Source: an uncultured Bacteroidales bacterium
GTDB taxonomy: Bacteria; Bacteroidota; Bacteroidia; Bacteroidales; UBA932
Assembly (NCBI GenBank): GCA_944322605.1
Contig: CALUPD010000037.1
Coordinates: 186,001 to 250,000 of the forward strand
Length of the DNA stretch: 64,000 nt
Direction of reading: 5' to 3'
Positions 52,955 to 61,013 of the stretch are shown in pieces. A program made the position numbers and the translations under genes. Numbering within the stretch: the first letter of the stretch is position 1; every line of letters starts with the position of its first letter. The notes below the pieces were generated by a model. The model was not told the DNA's origin, searched no databases, and saw only the letters and a program-made list of their open reading frames with translations.

Positions 52955-54211
52955 TTAATCGAGGATGTTCCCGTTCTGGTCCATGCGTATCGTAATGTCC
53001 CTGTCTCGGATTTCCATTTCTATGATGTAGCAGTCTCCGTCAGGGCCTTCGAAAAAGCTGATGTCGTCGTATTCGGCTTTCGGATAATTTGTTTTCAGGC
53101 TGTCTTTTACATTTTCAGGAAGCTGCCTGTATCCGATTTCCCATATAGTTCCGATCCATTCCATGCTTTGGGAGAAAATCACTTCTTTTTCCGTTCCGTC
53201 ATGCAGGATTTCGACGACAATGTATCCGTTTTCCATATCGGTGTCGGTTATCCTGGAGCCAGGGTAGTTCGTTTCTATGAATTCCGCCGCTTTTTCAGGG
53301 ATGCCGGACCCGGCGTGGTTTCCGTTGTCAGGAATGGATATTGTCCCGTCCAAGCTTGCTTTTATTTCGAAATCGTCCTTTCCTCGCATCTCTATCTCGA
53401 AGATATAATATTCTTCTCCGTCAGGCAGGACATAGAAGTCCGCCTCGTCGATGCGGCATTCAGGATATTCTTTGTAAACGGCATCGAGTACCGATTGGGG
53501 AATTTCAGATAATCTTGCTTCCGTTTTTGTGTAGATCAGCTTGTTGTCATATGTGAAAAGCAATTCGATGACTTCGCGCTCGTGTATGATTTCGATTTCT
53601 ATTCCGTTTTCGTCATCGTCTATGTCTGTGATTCTCGCTCCCGGGTATTTGTTGTCGATGTATTCCCTGATGGACGATGTATACTCTCCCGGAATATAGT
53701 CTTCATAGTCGTAACCGTTTTCAGCGTCTTCGATTTTTTTCGTGAGTATTCCGTCGGCTGAATAATACAAGTCGGTTTCGTTATTTCCCTGTTCGACTTC
53801 GATAACGTAGATCTCTTCTACCCCGTGCCTTATGATCATGTCCACATCGTCGATTCTCCATGACGAATATTCGCTGGCTTCGAAAGCTGTTTTTACTGCA
53901 TCGGGAAGTTCTTCATAGCGGATATCCTTTTCCGTCATGTTCCACTCTCCGTCACGGTTCGAGAACCATGCGCTGTTTTTTCCTTTTGCCGGTGATTTTG
54001 TTTCGTCAGGAAGGTCGAACGATGCTTTTGCGTAGTCTCCCCTCAATTCCCATTGTACATTGCTTGCCTGCGGGAACATCTCGGAAAATGTGCGTAGGAT
54101 GTCTCCTGAAACCGTGTCCTGAGGCTTATCTGGCATTTGGCTTTTTTCACATCCGGAAATTAGTAGCGAAGAAGCTATAAGTATTGCTGAAAAAAATATA
54201 GGCGTTTTCAT
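52955..54211 (-). CDS. Lipoprotein with three tandem PepSY-like (DUF2874) domains
   Basis: 418 residues. Lipobox LLISGC (Cys21). Three successive units of about 120 residues each: 35-160 (ASNVQWELRGDYAKASF), 165-290 (YPGARITDIDDDENGIEIEI) and 300-418 (YPGSRITDTDMENGYIVVEI). Each has the pattern: FIxxxYPxARI, a beta strand, then ELPxxVxxAxxxxYPxxxIDD. PepSY-like proteins bind peptides or inhibit proteases in some systems; the Bacteroidota family has no firm function. Adjacent to two single-domain relatives and a two-component system. Confidence 0.85.
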   Translation of the reverse strand: MKTPIFFSAILIASSLLISGCEKSQMPDKPQDTVSGDILRTFSEMFPQASNVQWELRGDYAKASFDLPDETKSPAKGKNSAWFSNRDGEWNMTEKDIRYEELPDAVKTAFEASEYSSWRIDDVDMIIRHGVEEIYVIEVEQGNNETDLYYSADGILTKKIEDAENGYDYEDYIPGEYTSSIREYIDNKYPGARITDIDDDENGIEIEIIHEREVIELLFTYDNKLIYTKTEARLSEIPQSVLDAVYKEYPECRIDEADFYVLPDGEEYYIFEIEMRGKDDFEIKASLDGTISIPDNGNHAGSGIPEKAAEFIETNYPGSRITDTDMENGYIVVEILHDGTEKEVIFSQSMEWIGTIWEIGYRQLPENVKDSLKTNYPKAEYDDISFFEGPDGDCYIIEMEIRDRDITIRMDQNGNILD

Positions 54212-54366
54212 ATGCTTGTGTTTTTTAATCGTTAACGTCGTTCAATGTATCAGTAATGCCTGCATCTCGGAATATGCTGCACTGGTAATGAATCGGGAAT
54301 GCGTATTGCGATATTTCCCGTTCCTGAGGTTCGCCCCGTGTCCTGCGCCGCTTTGTACGGCTTGAG

Positions 54367-54840
54367 TCAGTCGTCGAAGCCTATGAGGTTGAATCGGCGG
54401 TCGAATTCCAGTTCCGTCCCGTCGGAGAGTTCTGCTTCTGTCTTCTTTCTGCCGATGCTTATTTTCTGCACCGAAGGATCAAGGCCGTGCTTTATAATGA
54501 AATCCATTATCTGTTCCGGTATTATTCCGGCCGGAACGCTGGAATGCTTGCAGTCGATTTCCTTCCACTTTCCTTTGCCGTTGAATACCAGTTTTGTCCC
54601 GTTGGAGAGGAATACTTCGTATTCTGTCCTCAGGGCTTCTATTTCTATTTTGGCGAATGATATCCTTTCTTCAGGAAATGCGCTTTTTATAAAGCTGCCT
54701 GCCGAGGCAGGCAGCTTGCTTTCCTTGAGAGGCCTTTCGTATTCTGCCAGAAACGGAATCGCTGCGAGTATTATAAGGATTGTGGCGGCGATGCCTGTTT
54801 TGATAAGTCCGTGTTTTTTAAAAAACGGATTAATCGTCAT
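54367..54840 (-). CDS. PepSY-like (DUF2874) protein with N-terminal membrane anchor
   Basis: 157 residues. A hydrophobic segment at about 13-32 (LIKTGIAATILIILAAIPFL) is an uncleaved anchor or signal. Two half-repeats follow (ERPLKESKLPASAGSFI ... and VPAGIIPEQIMDFII ...), ending FNLIGFDD. Its end is nearly identical in pattern to the FNLIGYDD end of the gene upstream, so they are paralogues. It overlaps that gene by 11 nt. Confidence 0.82.
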   Translation of the reverse strand: MTINPFFKKHGLIKTGIAATILIILAAIPFLAEYERPLKESKLPASAGSFIKSAFPEERISFAKIEIEALRTEYEVFLSNGTKLVFNGKGKWKEIDCKHSSVPAGIIPEQIMDFIIKHGLDPSVQKISIGRKKTEAELSDGTELEFDRRFNLIGFDD

Positions 54841-55264
54841 AGCCGATAAGGTTGAAATTGGTATCGAATTCGAGCTCTATCCCGTTCGCGAGCTTCACTT
54901 CCCATTCGTACTTGTCCTTCGATATTTCCAGCACGGGAATCTGAGGGTAGCGTCCTTCGATGAAATCGTTTATCGCGGAAGGAACAAGCGATTTGTCTAT
55001 AGGCATCCTGGATTCGATTTTTTTCCAGTTTCCTTTTCCGTCGAATTCAACGCTTGTCCTGTCATCGAACATGACTTCGTATTCCGTGCCGAAAAATTCG
55101 CGTTCTTCGATCGAGAAGAGGATCTTTGTCTTGTCAAAATGGGTGTCTATGAATGCTATTGCCTGTGCAGGGAGCTTGTCGACAGGAATATGCCTTTCAT
55201 TGTCGGCCTTTGCAACTCCTATCGTTGCGATAGCCGCGAGGATTGTGATGATAATCTTTTTCAT
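54830..55264 (-). CDS. Secreted PepSY-like (DUF2874) protein
   Basis: 144 residues. Signal peptide about 1-20 (IGVAKA). Two half-repeats: HIPVDKLPAQAIAFIDTHF with a FFGTEYEVMFDDRTSVEF strand pair, then SLVPSAINDFIEGRYPQ with a YEWEVKLANGIELEF strand pair. Acidic surface. Directly downstream (50 nt) of the histidine kinase gene, so likely a periplasmic partner or target of that system. Confidence 0.85.
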   Translation of the reverse strand: MKKIIITILAAIATIGVAKADNERHIPVDKLPAQAIAFIDTHFDKTKILFSIEEREFFGTEYEVMFDDRTSVEFDGKGNWKKIESRMPIDKSLVPSAINDFIEGRYPQIPVLEISKDKYEWEVKLANGIELEFDTNFNLIGYDD

Positions 55265-55314
55265 GGCTGAAATATTTTAAATATTGTTTTACGATACAAA
55301 TTTCAGACATGATT

Positions 55315-56589
55315 TTATAGAGAAATCAAAATCGTAAAAAAATGTTTGTTTTTTTTGTAGGAATATTCGATGGAGAATCCGTACCTCGTGCATATCGAAC
55401 GGCATATGGCAAGGCCTAATCCGCTGGAATTAGGAGATTTGCTATTATGCCTGAATCTTTCGAAAATTATATTCCCGTCAAGAGGGGCTTCCCCGCTGTT
55501 GGAAACTGAAAATTCACGGCCGTCCCATGATATTTCTATCTTTCCTCCCGGAGAAGTATGCAGCCATGCGTTTCTGAGCAGGTTTCCGAATAGCAGTTCT
55601 GCAAGGGCGGCATTCATGTTTACTGTCGTTTCACGGTTGCCCGAAATGGAATATTCCAATCCCTTTTCCGAGAAAATGTCCTGGAAGTCTTCTGCCATCG
55701 GGGCGATCAGATCGCGGATGTTTATGTCCTGCCTGTCGATATATGCGCCGTTCTCTATGCGCGAGAGGTTTAGCATGTCCCTGTGCAGCCGGGACAGCCT
55801 TCTTAGCGGAGCCTTGATTCCTGCAAGGGAATCGAGCGTGGATTCGTCCAGTTCCGGGTTCTGCTGCAACTCTTCTATCCTGTTCATCGCTATCGCCAGC
55901 GGTGTCTGCATTTCATGGGCTGCGTTGTCGACGAACTGGTTCTGGCGCTCATACATGTCTGTCATCCTTTTTACCTGATTGTTTGCGGCTTCGATCAGTT
56001 GCCGGAATTCCGTGATGCCGGTTTCGTTTTTGAAAGGCCCGTTGTTGTTCCTCAAATTGAAAGAATCCATCCACCCTAACATCGAGTAGAGCGGCTGCAT
56101 GCTTTTTTCTACTGCGAAATATGCGGTCATCAGCACTGCGAGGAACAGCAGGGCGTAAAGTATCGCTATCATGAGAAGCAGGGTCCTTTTCAGGTCTGCG
56201 ATGTCGAAGGTCGGAGTGGCCACCTCAAGTAGGTATGCCTGGTTGTCTTTGTCCTTGAATACCATTGAAAGGACTCTTGCCGGTTCGGTCTCGTCCTTGT
56301 CATCTATCCATATGTCCCTGTCTTCGAATTTATAATACGGGTATGAACTGCTGAGGCTTGCCGTGGCCTTTTTAATGCTGTACGAATTGTTGCTGCCCGT
56401 TTCCTGCGGAGGATTGCTTTCCCCTGCAAGGAAATCTGTTATGATGTTTTCCGCCGTAAGTTCGAGGCTGTCGTCTATTTCGTCTACCATTTCATCCGTT
56501 ATGGCTGCATAAAACACTATGGCCCAAACCATAAGAAGAACTGCCGTTACTGCGGCCACCTTTATCATTATATCGTCTATCAGTCTCAT
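55315..56589 (-). CDS. Sensor histidine kinase
   Basis: 424 residues. TM1 about 10-32 and TM2 about 133-158 enclose a periplasmic domain of about 100 residues. HisKA with the phosphorylated His in NAAHEMQTPLAIAMNRI (near 225), HATPase with LLFGNLLRNAWLH (N box) and SGLGLAICRSIC (G2 box). The usual 'HELRTPL' is HEMQTPL here, which is common in this subgroup. Pairs with the response regulator 66 nt upstream. Confidence 0.95.
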   Translation of the reverse strand: MRLIDDIMIKVAAVTAVLLMVWAIVFYAAITDEMVDEIDDSLELTAENIITDFLAGESNPPQETGSNNSYSIKKATASLSSSYPYYKFEDRDIWIDDKDETEPARVLSMVFKDKDNQAYLLEVATPTFDIADLKRTLLLMIAILYALLFLAVLMTAYFAVEKSMQPLYSMLGWMDSFNLRNNNGPFKNETGITEFRQLIEAANNQVKRMTDMYERQNQFVDNAAHEMQTPLAIAMNRIEELQQNPELDESTLDSLAGIKAPLRRLSRLHRDMLNLSRIENGAYIDRQDINIRDLIAPMAEDFQDIFSEKGLEYSISGNRETTVNMNAALAELLFGNLLRNAWLHTSPGGKIEISWDGREFSVSNSGEAPLDGNIIFERFRHNSKSPNSSGLGLAICRSICTRYGFSIEYSYKKNKHFFTILISL

Positions 56590-56655
56590 GGCTCTTGATT
56601 TGAGTATCAGTATTGATGCTTTCCCGAAAAACGGCTCCGCTCCTCCGCAGGCCTG

Positions 56656-57333
56656 TTATTCTTCTGATGACATTTTGTATCCGAATCCGTAGACGGCATG
56701 TATGTTCATGTTCGAACCTGCGGCTTTTAGTTTCCTTTTGAGGTTCGCTATTTGCTGGTACACGAAATTGAAATTGTCGGATTGGTCGGCATTGTCGCCC
56801 CATACGGCTTCCGCAATGTTCTGCTTGTCGATTATTCTTTCCGGACGTGTCATGAAATAATGGAGTATGCGGTATTCCTTGTTCAGAAGGTCCAGTTTCG
56901 TCATTTCAGTCCATGCTGCGCGCTTTTCCGTATCCAATGACAGGTTCCCGAGCGTTATTATATTTCCTGTGCCTCTGTTTCTGCGTATTATGCTTTTCAC
57001 CCGGGCTGTAAGTTCTCCGAGGTGGAACGGCTTGGGCAGGTAGTCGTCGGCACCGAGTTCGAGTCCTGCAATCCTGTCGTCGACAGATCCTTTTGCTGAT
57101 GTTATTATGACTTTTTCCGCCCGTCCCTCTTCGGACAGCTCTTTCAGCAGGTCTAATCCGTTCCCGTCCGGCAGCATAAGGTCGAGCACTATGCATTCGT
57201 ATTCATAGATGCCTGTTTTTTCCTTTGCCGCCGCATATCCGGAGGCCGTTTCTACGACAAAGCCCGCGTCCTGCAACGTGCTTTTCATTATTTTCAGAAG
57301 TTCCTCTTCGTCTTCTACTATAAGAATCTTCAT
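56656..57333 (-). CDS. OmpR/PhoB-type response regulator
   Basis: 225 residues. Receiver domain with Asp51 in CIVLDLMLPDGNG and the conserved Lys in YLPKPFHL; winged-helix output domain from about 130 to 225 ending VYGFGYKMS. First gene of the operon that continues into the kinase and PepSY-like genes. Transcribed from a promoter whose -33 box lies in a 78 bp tandem repeat. Confidence 0.96.
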   Translation of the reverse strand: MKILIVEDEEELLKIMKSTLQDAGFVVETASGYAAAKEKTGIYEYECIVLDLMLPDGNGLDLLKELSEEGRAEKVIITSAKGSVDDRIAGLELGADDYLPKPFHLGELTARVKSIIRRNRGTGNIITLGNLSLDTEKRAAWTEMTKLDLLNKEYRILHYFMTRPERIIDKQNIAEAVWGDNADQSDNFNFVYQQIANLKRKLKAAGSNMNIHAVYGFGYKMSSEE

Positions 57334-57349
57334 CCTGAAATCGTTTGCG

Positions 57350-57380
57350 CAAATATACGCAGAAGCCGAGAGCAGAGCAA
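57350..57380 (-). promoter_or_regulatory. Promoter of the two-component/PepSY operon
   Basis: Minus strand TTG at 57380-57378 and TATATTTG at 57357-57350, with a 20 bp spacer. The -7 element is just outside, and the -33 box inside, the first copy of the 78 bp repeat. Confidence 0.6.
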
Positions 57381-57506
57381 ATCTTGTTTGCTATGCCGAG
57401 GCGCGACAGAATATGTGGCCCGAAGGGGCAAATTGCGCAGAAGCCGAGAGCAGAGCAAATCTTGTTTGCTATGCCGAGGCGCAACAGTATATGTGGCCCG
57501 GAGGCC
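57359..57506 (+). repeat. Tandem 78 bp repeat, two copies, hairpin-forming
   Basis: Copy 1 57359-57436 and copy 2 57437 to about 57506, nearly identical. Each holds AGCAAA-TCTTG-TTTGCT within a longer hairpin and ends TGCCGAGGCGC plus a TATGTGGCCC phrase. The order AAGCCGAG-GCAGAGC-hairpin-TGCCGAGGCGC is the same as in the repeat after rpsJ (20440-20500), so both belong to one dispersed family with diverged loops. Confidence 0.8.
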
Positions 57507-57565
57507 GCGCATGCATATGAAAAAAGGCCGTGCCGGATTCCGGCGCGGCCTATCGGCTTTTCGGG

Positions 57566-57651
57566 TGCTCGGGACGGGAATCGAACCCGTACGGACATTT
57601 CTGCCCACAGGATTTTAAGTCCTGCGTGTCTACCTATTCCACCACCTGAGC
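57566..57651 (-). tRNA. tRNA-Leu (TAA anticodon)
   Basis: 86 nt with a long variable arm, as in leucine tRNAs. Anticodon stem-loop GGACTTAAAATCC gives UAA. T arm ACGGGTTCGATTCCCGT, discriminator A. The acceptor stem GCTCAGG/CCCGAGC contains one A-C mismatch at the fifth pair. CCA not encoded. Confidence 0.93.
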
Positions 57652-57658
57652 TCCATTG

Positions 57659-57731
57659 AGCGGAAGACGAGGTTCGAACCCGCGACCCTCAGCTTGGAAG
57701 GCTGATGCTCTACCAACTGAGCTACTTCCGC
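57659..57731 (-). tRNA. tRNA-Gly (TCC anticodon)
   Basis: 73 nt cloverleaf: acceptor GCGGAAG, anticodon loop around TCC, T arm GCGGGTTCGAACCTCGT, discriminator U. Lies 7 nt upstream of tRNA-Leu on the same strand and shares its promoter. Confidence 0.95.
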
Positions 57732-57743
57732 AACAAGTGGCTG

Positions 57744-57751
57744 CAAAGATA
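57744..57751 (-). promoter_or_regulatory. Promoter -7 element of the tRNA-Gly/tRNA-Leu pair
   Basis: TATCTTTG on the minus strand, 12 nt before the tRNA-Gly 5' end. Confidence 0.6.
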
Positions 57752-57769
57752 AGTATTTTTTGCGGATGT

Positions 57770-58348
57770 CTAAAAATTTTCTACTATATATTTTCTAATT
57801 ACCTGCGGGAAGTGGCTTTGTTCCAGCTCGTGGATCTTTGCCGCAAGGTCGTCTGGTGTATCGTTTTCGGAGATGCTGCATTTTGCCTGGAAAAGATGTT
57901 TTCCGTCATCGTATTTTTCATTGACAAGATGTATCGTTATTCCGCTTTCCTTTTCATGGGCCGCGATTACCGCTTCGTGTACATGATGCCCGTACATTCC
58001 CTTTCCTCCGTATGAAGGCAGAAGGGCAGGGTGTATGTTTATGATCCTTCCATTATATGCGCGAATCATCGCTTCCGGTATTTTCAGCAGGAATCCGGCC
58101 AGTATGACTATGTCGATGCGGTGCAGTTCGAGGATTTTTTCGACAAGGCCGTCTTCGAGCATTTTCTTCGTGAAGACATAGCTCGGAGTCTGTAGATTGT
58201 ACGCCCTCGTTATGGCGTAGGCGTCCGGCTTGTTGGACAAGACTATGGCAGCCTGCGCTATTTCGCGGTTCTCGGGCTTTTTGAAAAAAACGATGATGTT
58301 TTCCGCATTTGTTCCGGATCCTGATACGAAAATGGCTAATCTTTTCAT
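57770..58348 (-). CDS. purN: Phosphoribosylglycinamide formyltransferase
   Basis: 192 residues. IFVSGSGTNAENII start, catalytic region NIHPALLPSYGGKGMYG with Asn and His, and the Asp in NEKYDDGKHLFQ. It transfers a formyl group from 10-formyl-THF to GAR in purine synthesis. Own promoter at 58370-58377. Confidence 0.97.
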   Translation of the reverse strand: MKRLAIFVSGSGTNAENIIVFFKKPENREIAQAAIVLSNKPDAYAITRAYNLQTPSYVFTKKMLEDGLVEKILELHRIDIVILAGFLLKIPEAMIRAYNGRIINIHPALLPSYGGKGMYGHHVHEAVIAAHEKESGITIHLVNEKYDDGKHLFQAKCSISENDTPDDLAAKIHELEQSHFPQVIRKYIVENF

Positions 58349-58369
58349 AATAAAAACGTTTCTTCAGCG

Positions 58370-58377
58370 CAAATGTA
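58370..58377 (-). promoter_or_regulatory. Promoter -7 element for purN
   Basis: TACATTTG on the minus strand, 21 nt before the purN ATG, matches TAnnTTTG. Confidence 0.55.
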
Positions 58378-58499
58378 AGAATAAATCGGCAATGGAATGT
58401 AATTTGTCCTGCGATATTTTCAAATGTGAAAAAAAATTACTTTCTTTGCAGTTGTTTCTGTAGAACAGAATTTAATTATTAACTAATATTCTATTTACT

Positions 58500-58739
58500 A
58501 TGGCAGCAGATGTCACTTCACAAGTTAAAGCCATTATCGTTGACAAATTAGGTGTTGACGAAAGTGAAATCACTCCTGAAGCAAGCTTCACTAACGATTT
58601 GGGAGCTGATTCATTGGATACAGTCGAACTTATCATGGAATTCGAAAAAGCATTCGGCATTACTATTCCGGATGAAGCTGCTGAAAAGATTTCGACCGTA
58701 GGCGACGCTATTTCTTACATAGAAAAGCAGAAGGCTTAA
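58500..58739 (+). CDS. acpP: Acyl carrier protein
   Basis: 79 residues, acidic. The phosphopantetheine attachment site is [10 protein letters not shown] with Ser38. It carries fatty acyl intermediates as thioesters. Followed 81 nt later by fabF, the standard pairing. A TTTCTTTG at about 58441 is a weak -7 candidate. Confidence 0.98.
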   Translation: MAADVTSQVKAIIVDKLGVDESEITPEASFTNDLGADSLDTVELIMEFEKAFGITIPDEAAEKISTVGDAISYIEKQKA

Positions 58740-58820
58740 CTTTTTATTGAAATTGAAACAGTTATGACCGGTTATATTTTTAATAATGTAGCCGGTCTTG
58801 TTGATTAAAAACACATGATT

Positions 58821-60077
58821 ATGGAATTGAAAAGAGTCGTAATAACCGGTATCGGCACAATCAATCCGCTCGGCCATAAAGTCGAAGAGTATTTTGAAAG
58901 CCTCGACAACGGCGTCAGCGGAGCATGCATGATTGATCGTTTCGATGCCTCGCTTTTTAAAACAAGGTTCGCCTGTGAAGTAAAGGATTATTCCGCTTCC
59001 AAGTTCGGCATAGACCGCAAGGAAGAAAGGAAAATGGACCTGTTTTCGCAGTATGCCATGATAGCAGGCACTGAAGCAGTGCAGGATAGCGGAATTGATT
59101 CTGAAGGTATAGACAAAGACAGGGTAGGCGTGGTGATAGGATCCGGAATAGGCGGGATTAGCACTCTTACTGCCGAGGTCCTTGCTTATGGAGCTGGTGA
59201 CGGAACTCCTCGTTTCAGTCCTTTTCTGGTGCCTAAGATGATACCTGACATCGCAGCGGGCCTGATATCCATGAAATACGGATTCAGGGGGCCTAATTAT
59301 GCTACCGTGTCTGCCTGTGCTTCTTCATCTCATGCAATGAGCGACGCTTTCAATTTGATCAGGTTGGGGAAAGCAGACATCATAGTTACCGGAGGCGCGG
59401 AAGCCGGCGTTTCGCAGGCCAGCGTAGGCGGTTTTAATTCGGCTCAGGCCCTTTCTACGAATAATGAGAATTACAAGACCGCTTCAAGGCCGTTCGACAA
59501 GACCAGGGACGGTTTCGTTTTGGGAGAAGGAGCCGGAATATTGATTTTCGAAGAGTACGAGCATGCCTTGAAAAGAGGCGCGAAGATATATGCGGAAGTT
59601 GCAGGCGCAGCTATGACGGCGGACGCTTACCATATCACCGCTCCGCATCCGGAAGGGGCAGGCGCGATCAATGTCATGAGGCTTGCTCTTGAAGATGCAG
59701 GGTTGAAGCCTGAAGACGTGGACTATATAAACGTGCATGGAACTTCCACTCCTCTCGGGGACATAGCGGAATTGACTGCTGTCAAGAAAGTTTTCGGAGA
59801 TCATGCTTATAAGTTGAATATCAGTTCGACCAAGTCAATGACCGGGCATCTTCTCGGTGCAGCCGGTGCTGTAGAGGCCCTTGCGTGCGTCCATGCGATA
59901 AATTCAGGAAATATTCCTCCTACTATAAACTTCTCGGAGGAAGATCCTGAAATAGATTACAAGCTTAATCTGACGCTCAATAAGATGCAGCACAGGGACG
60001 TGAATGTGGCCATGAATAACACTTTCGGGTTCGGAGGCCATAACAGCTGCGTGATATTCAAGAAATATTCGAAATAA
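58821..60077 (+). CDS. fabF: Beta-ketoacyl-[ACP] synthase II
   Basis: 418 residues from ATG 58821 (MELKRVVITGIG), chosen because the family begins at this motif; an in-frame ATG two codons upstream (58815) is possible. Catalytic Cys166 in TVSACASSSHAM, first His in NVHGTSTPLGD and second His in KSMTGHLLGAAGA, plus GFGGHNSC at the end. It elongates acyl-ACP with malonyl-ACP. Terminator at 60099. Confidence 0.98.
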   Translation: MELKRVVITGIGTINPLGHKVEEYFESLDNGVSGACMIDRFDASLFKTRFACEVKDYSASKFGIDRKEERKMDLFSQYAMIAGTEAVQDSGIDSEGIDKDRVGVVIGSGIGGISTLTAEVLAYGAGDGTPRFSPFLVPKMIPDIAAGLISMKYGFRGPNYATVSACASSSHAMSDAFNLIRLGKADIIVTGGAEAGVSQASVGGFNSAQALSTNNENYKTASRPFDKTRDGFVLGEGAGILIFEEYEHALKRGAKIYAEVAGAAMTADAYHITAPHPEGAGAINVMRLALEDAGLKPEDVDYINVHGTSTPLGDIAELTAVKKVFGDHAYKLNISSTKSMTGHLLGAAGAVEALACVHAINSGNIPPTINFSEEDPEIDYKLNLTLNKMQHRDVNVAMNNTFGFGGHNSCVIFKKYSK

Positions 60078-60098
60078 CGTCCTGCTTCTGGACGGCAA

Positions 60099-60134
60099 AG
60101 GGATGGCTCGAAAACGAAGTCCATCCCTTTTTTG
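60099..60134 (+). terminator. fabF terminator
   Basis: AAGGGATGG (60099-60107) pairs with CCATCCCTT (60122-60130), then TTTTTTG. It ends the acpP-fabF transcript. Confidence 0.85.
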
Positions 60135-60136
60135 TT

Positions 60137-60299
60137 GTTCTGCGGGGCCGGCCTCACTCCAGAGGAGTGCTTGCGGGAGTATGTGAAGGAGCATAAATGC
60201 GGCCTTAAAGCCGCTGCAAATATATAACATATTATAAACCAATCAATTACATGGTAATTGATAAATACTGACTTGTCCAACTTTTTTGGTACACCTCAA
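60137..60299 (+). mobile_element. IS3-family end with the last ~30 codons of OrfB
   Basis: Codons ending at 60228 read GLTPEECLREYVKEHKCGLKAAANI-stop (given here in two parts: GLTPEECLREYVKEH and KCGLKAAANI), the C-terminus of the same transposase as at 21341. The terminus follows, with the tip near 60299 (reverse complement GAGGTGTACCAAAAAAG). Everything upstream of the C-terminus is missing, so this is a truncated remnant. Confidence 0.75.
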
Positions 60300-60362
60300 C
60301 TGGAAAGAACGGCATTGGCGGATGACACGTCCAGGCCGCACGAACGGATGGGATGAACGACG

Positions 60363-60473
60363 GAGCATGGATGCGGCCTTAATATCGCTTTAATTATATA
60401 ATATGCTACAATTCAATCAATTACTTGATAATTGACAAATGCTGACTTGTCCAACCTTTTAGGTACGCCTCAA
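60363..60473 (+). mobile_element. Second, more decayed IS3-family end
   Basis: GGAGCATGGATGCGGCCTT and what follows repeat the 60185-60299 region with many substitutions, again ending in a GAGGCGTACCTAAAAGG tip (reverse complement). It is the IS part of the right inverted-repeat arm. The 63 bp between the two ends (60300-60362) has no recognisable content. Confidence 0.65.
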
Positions 60474-60893
60474 AAAATATCTTCTCGTCGAAATTTGTGT
60501 CCACGCACTCGTTCGCAAATGTGCTTATATTCATATAGTTGCTGAATAGAGGCGTGGAGAGATGCCCTCCAAAAGTACGACCAATCCACGCCATATTTTA
60601 TTATAGCACTGACAATCATATGATTAAGAACAGGGGCGGTGGAGTGATAATTTTAAATGGCAGATAAGCAAGGCAAACACCGTAATTCGCAAGCCATGTC
60701 CGGGGATTGCCGGCGCGCATGGCTTTGAATGCATATTAAACTATGTGCCGGAATACGGCATTTGACGAATTCAAGCCTGCATGTCCAGGATTTCGGCTTG
60801 ATTCAGGCCCGCCGACCCTGCCCGTTACGCCTCGGAAAATCCGGATGGAAGCAGTTTCGGTGACTTCTTGCGGTTCATTTCCGCTTCGCGTGC
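60414..60893 (-). repeat. Right arm of the ~480 bp inverted repeat; mate of 20850-21327
   Basis: Reverse-complement match to 20850-21327 across its length. The outer 420 bp shared with the left arm includes GCGTGGATTGGTCGT and AATTTTAAATGGCAGATAAGC-type phrases. A reading frame in this arm (minus, from about 60628) gives SIQQLYEYKHICERVRGHKF, differing by a one-base gap from the left arm. No intact gene. Confidence 0.85.
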
Positions 60894-60952
60894 TTGGATC
60901 GATATGCCGTGCTTTCGGGCCGCATCTTTTTTATTGAATAAGAATCGCAATA

Positions 60953-60994
60953 AAAGCGGAAGCGGGTTGCATCGTCGTGGTGCAACCCGCTTCC
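60953..60994 (-). terminator. Hairpin after the DUF4270 gene
   Basis: GGAAGCGGGTTGCA (60958-60971) pairs perfectly with 60981-60994; the minus-strand RNA continues CTTTTATTG. Likely terminator for the DUF4270 transcript. Confidence 0.7.
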
Positions 60995-61013
60995 GGTATG
61001 CTGATGTTCCGTA

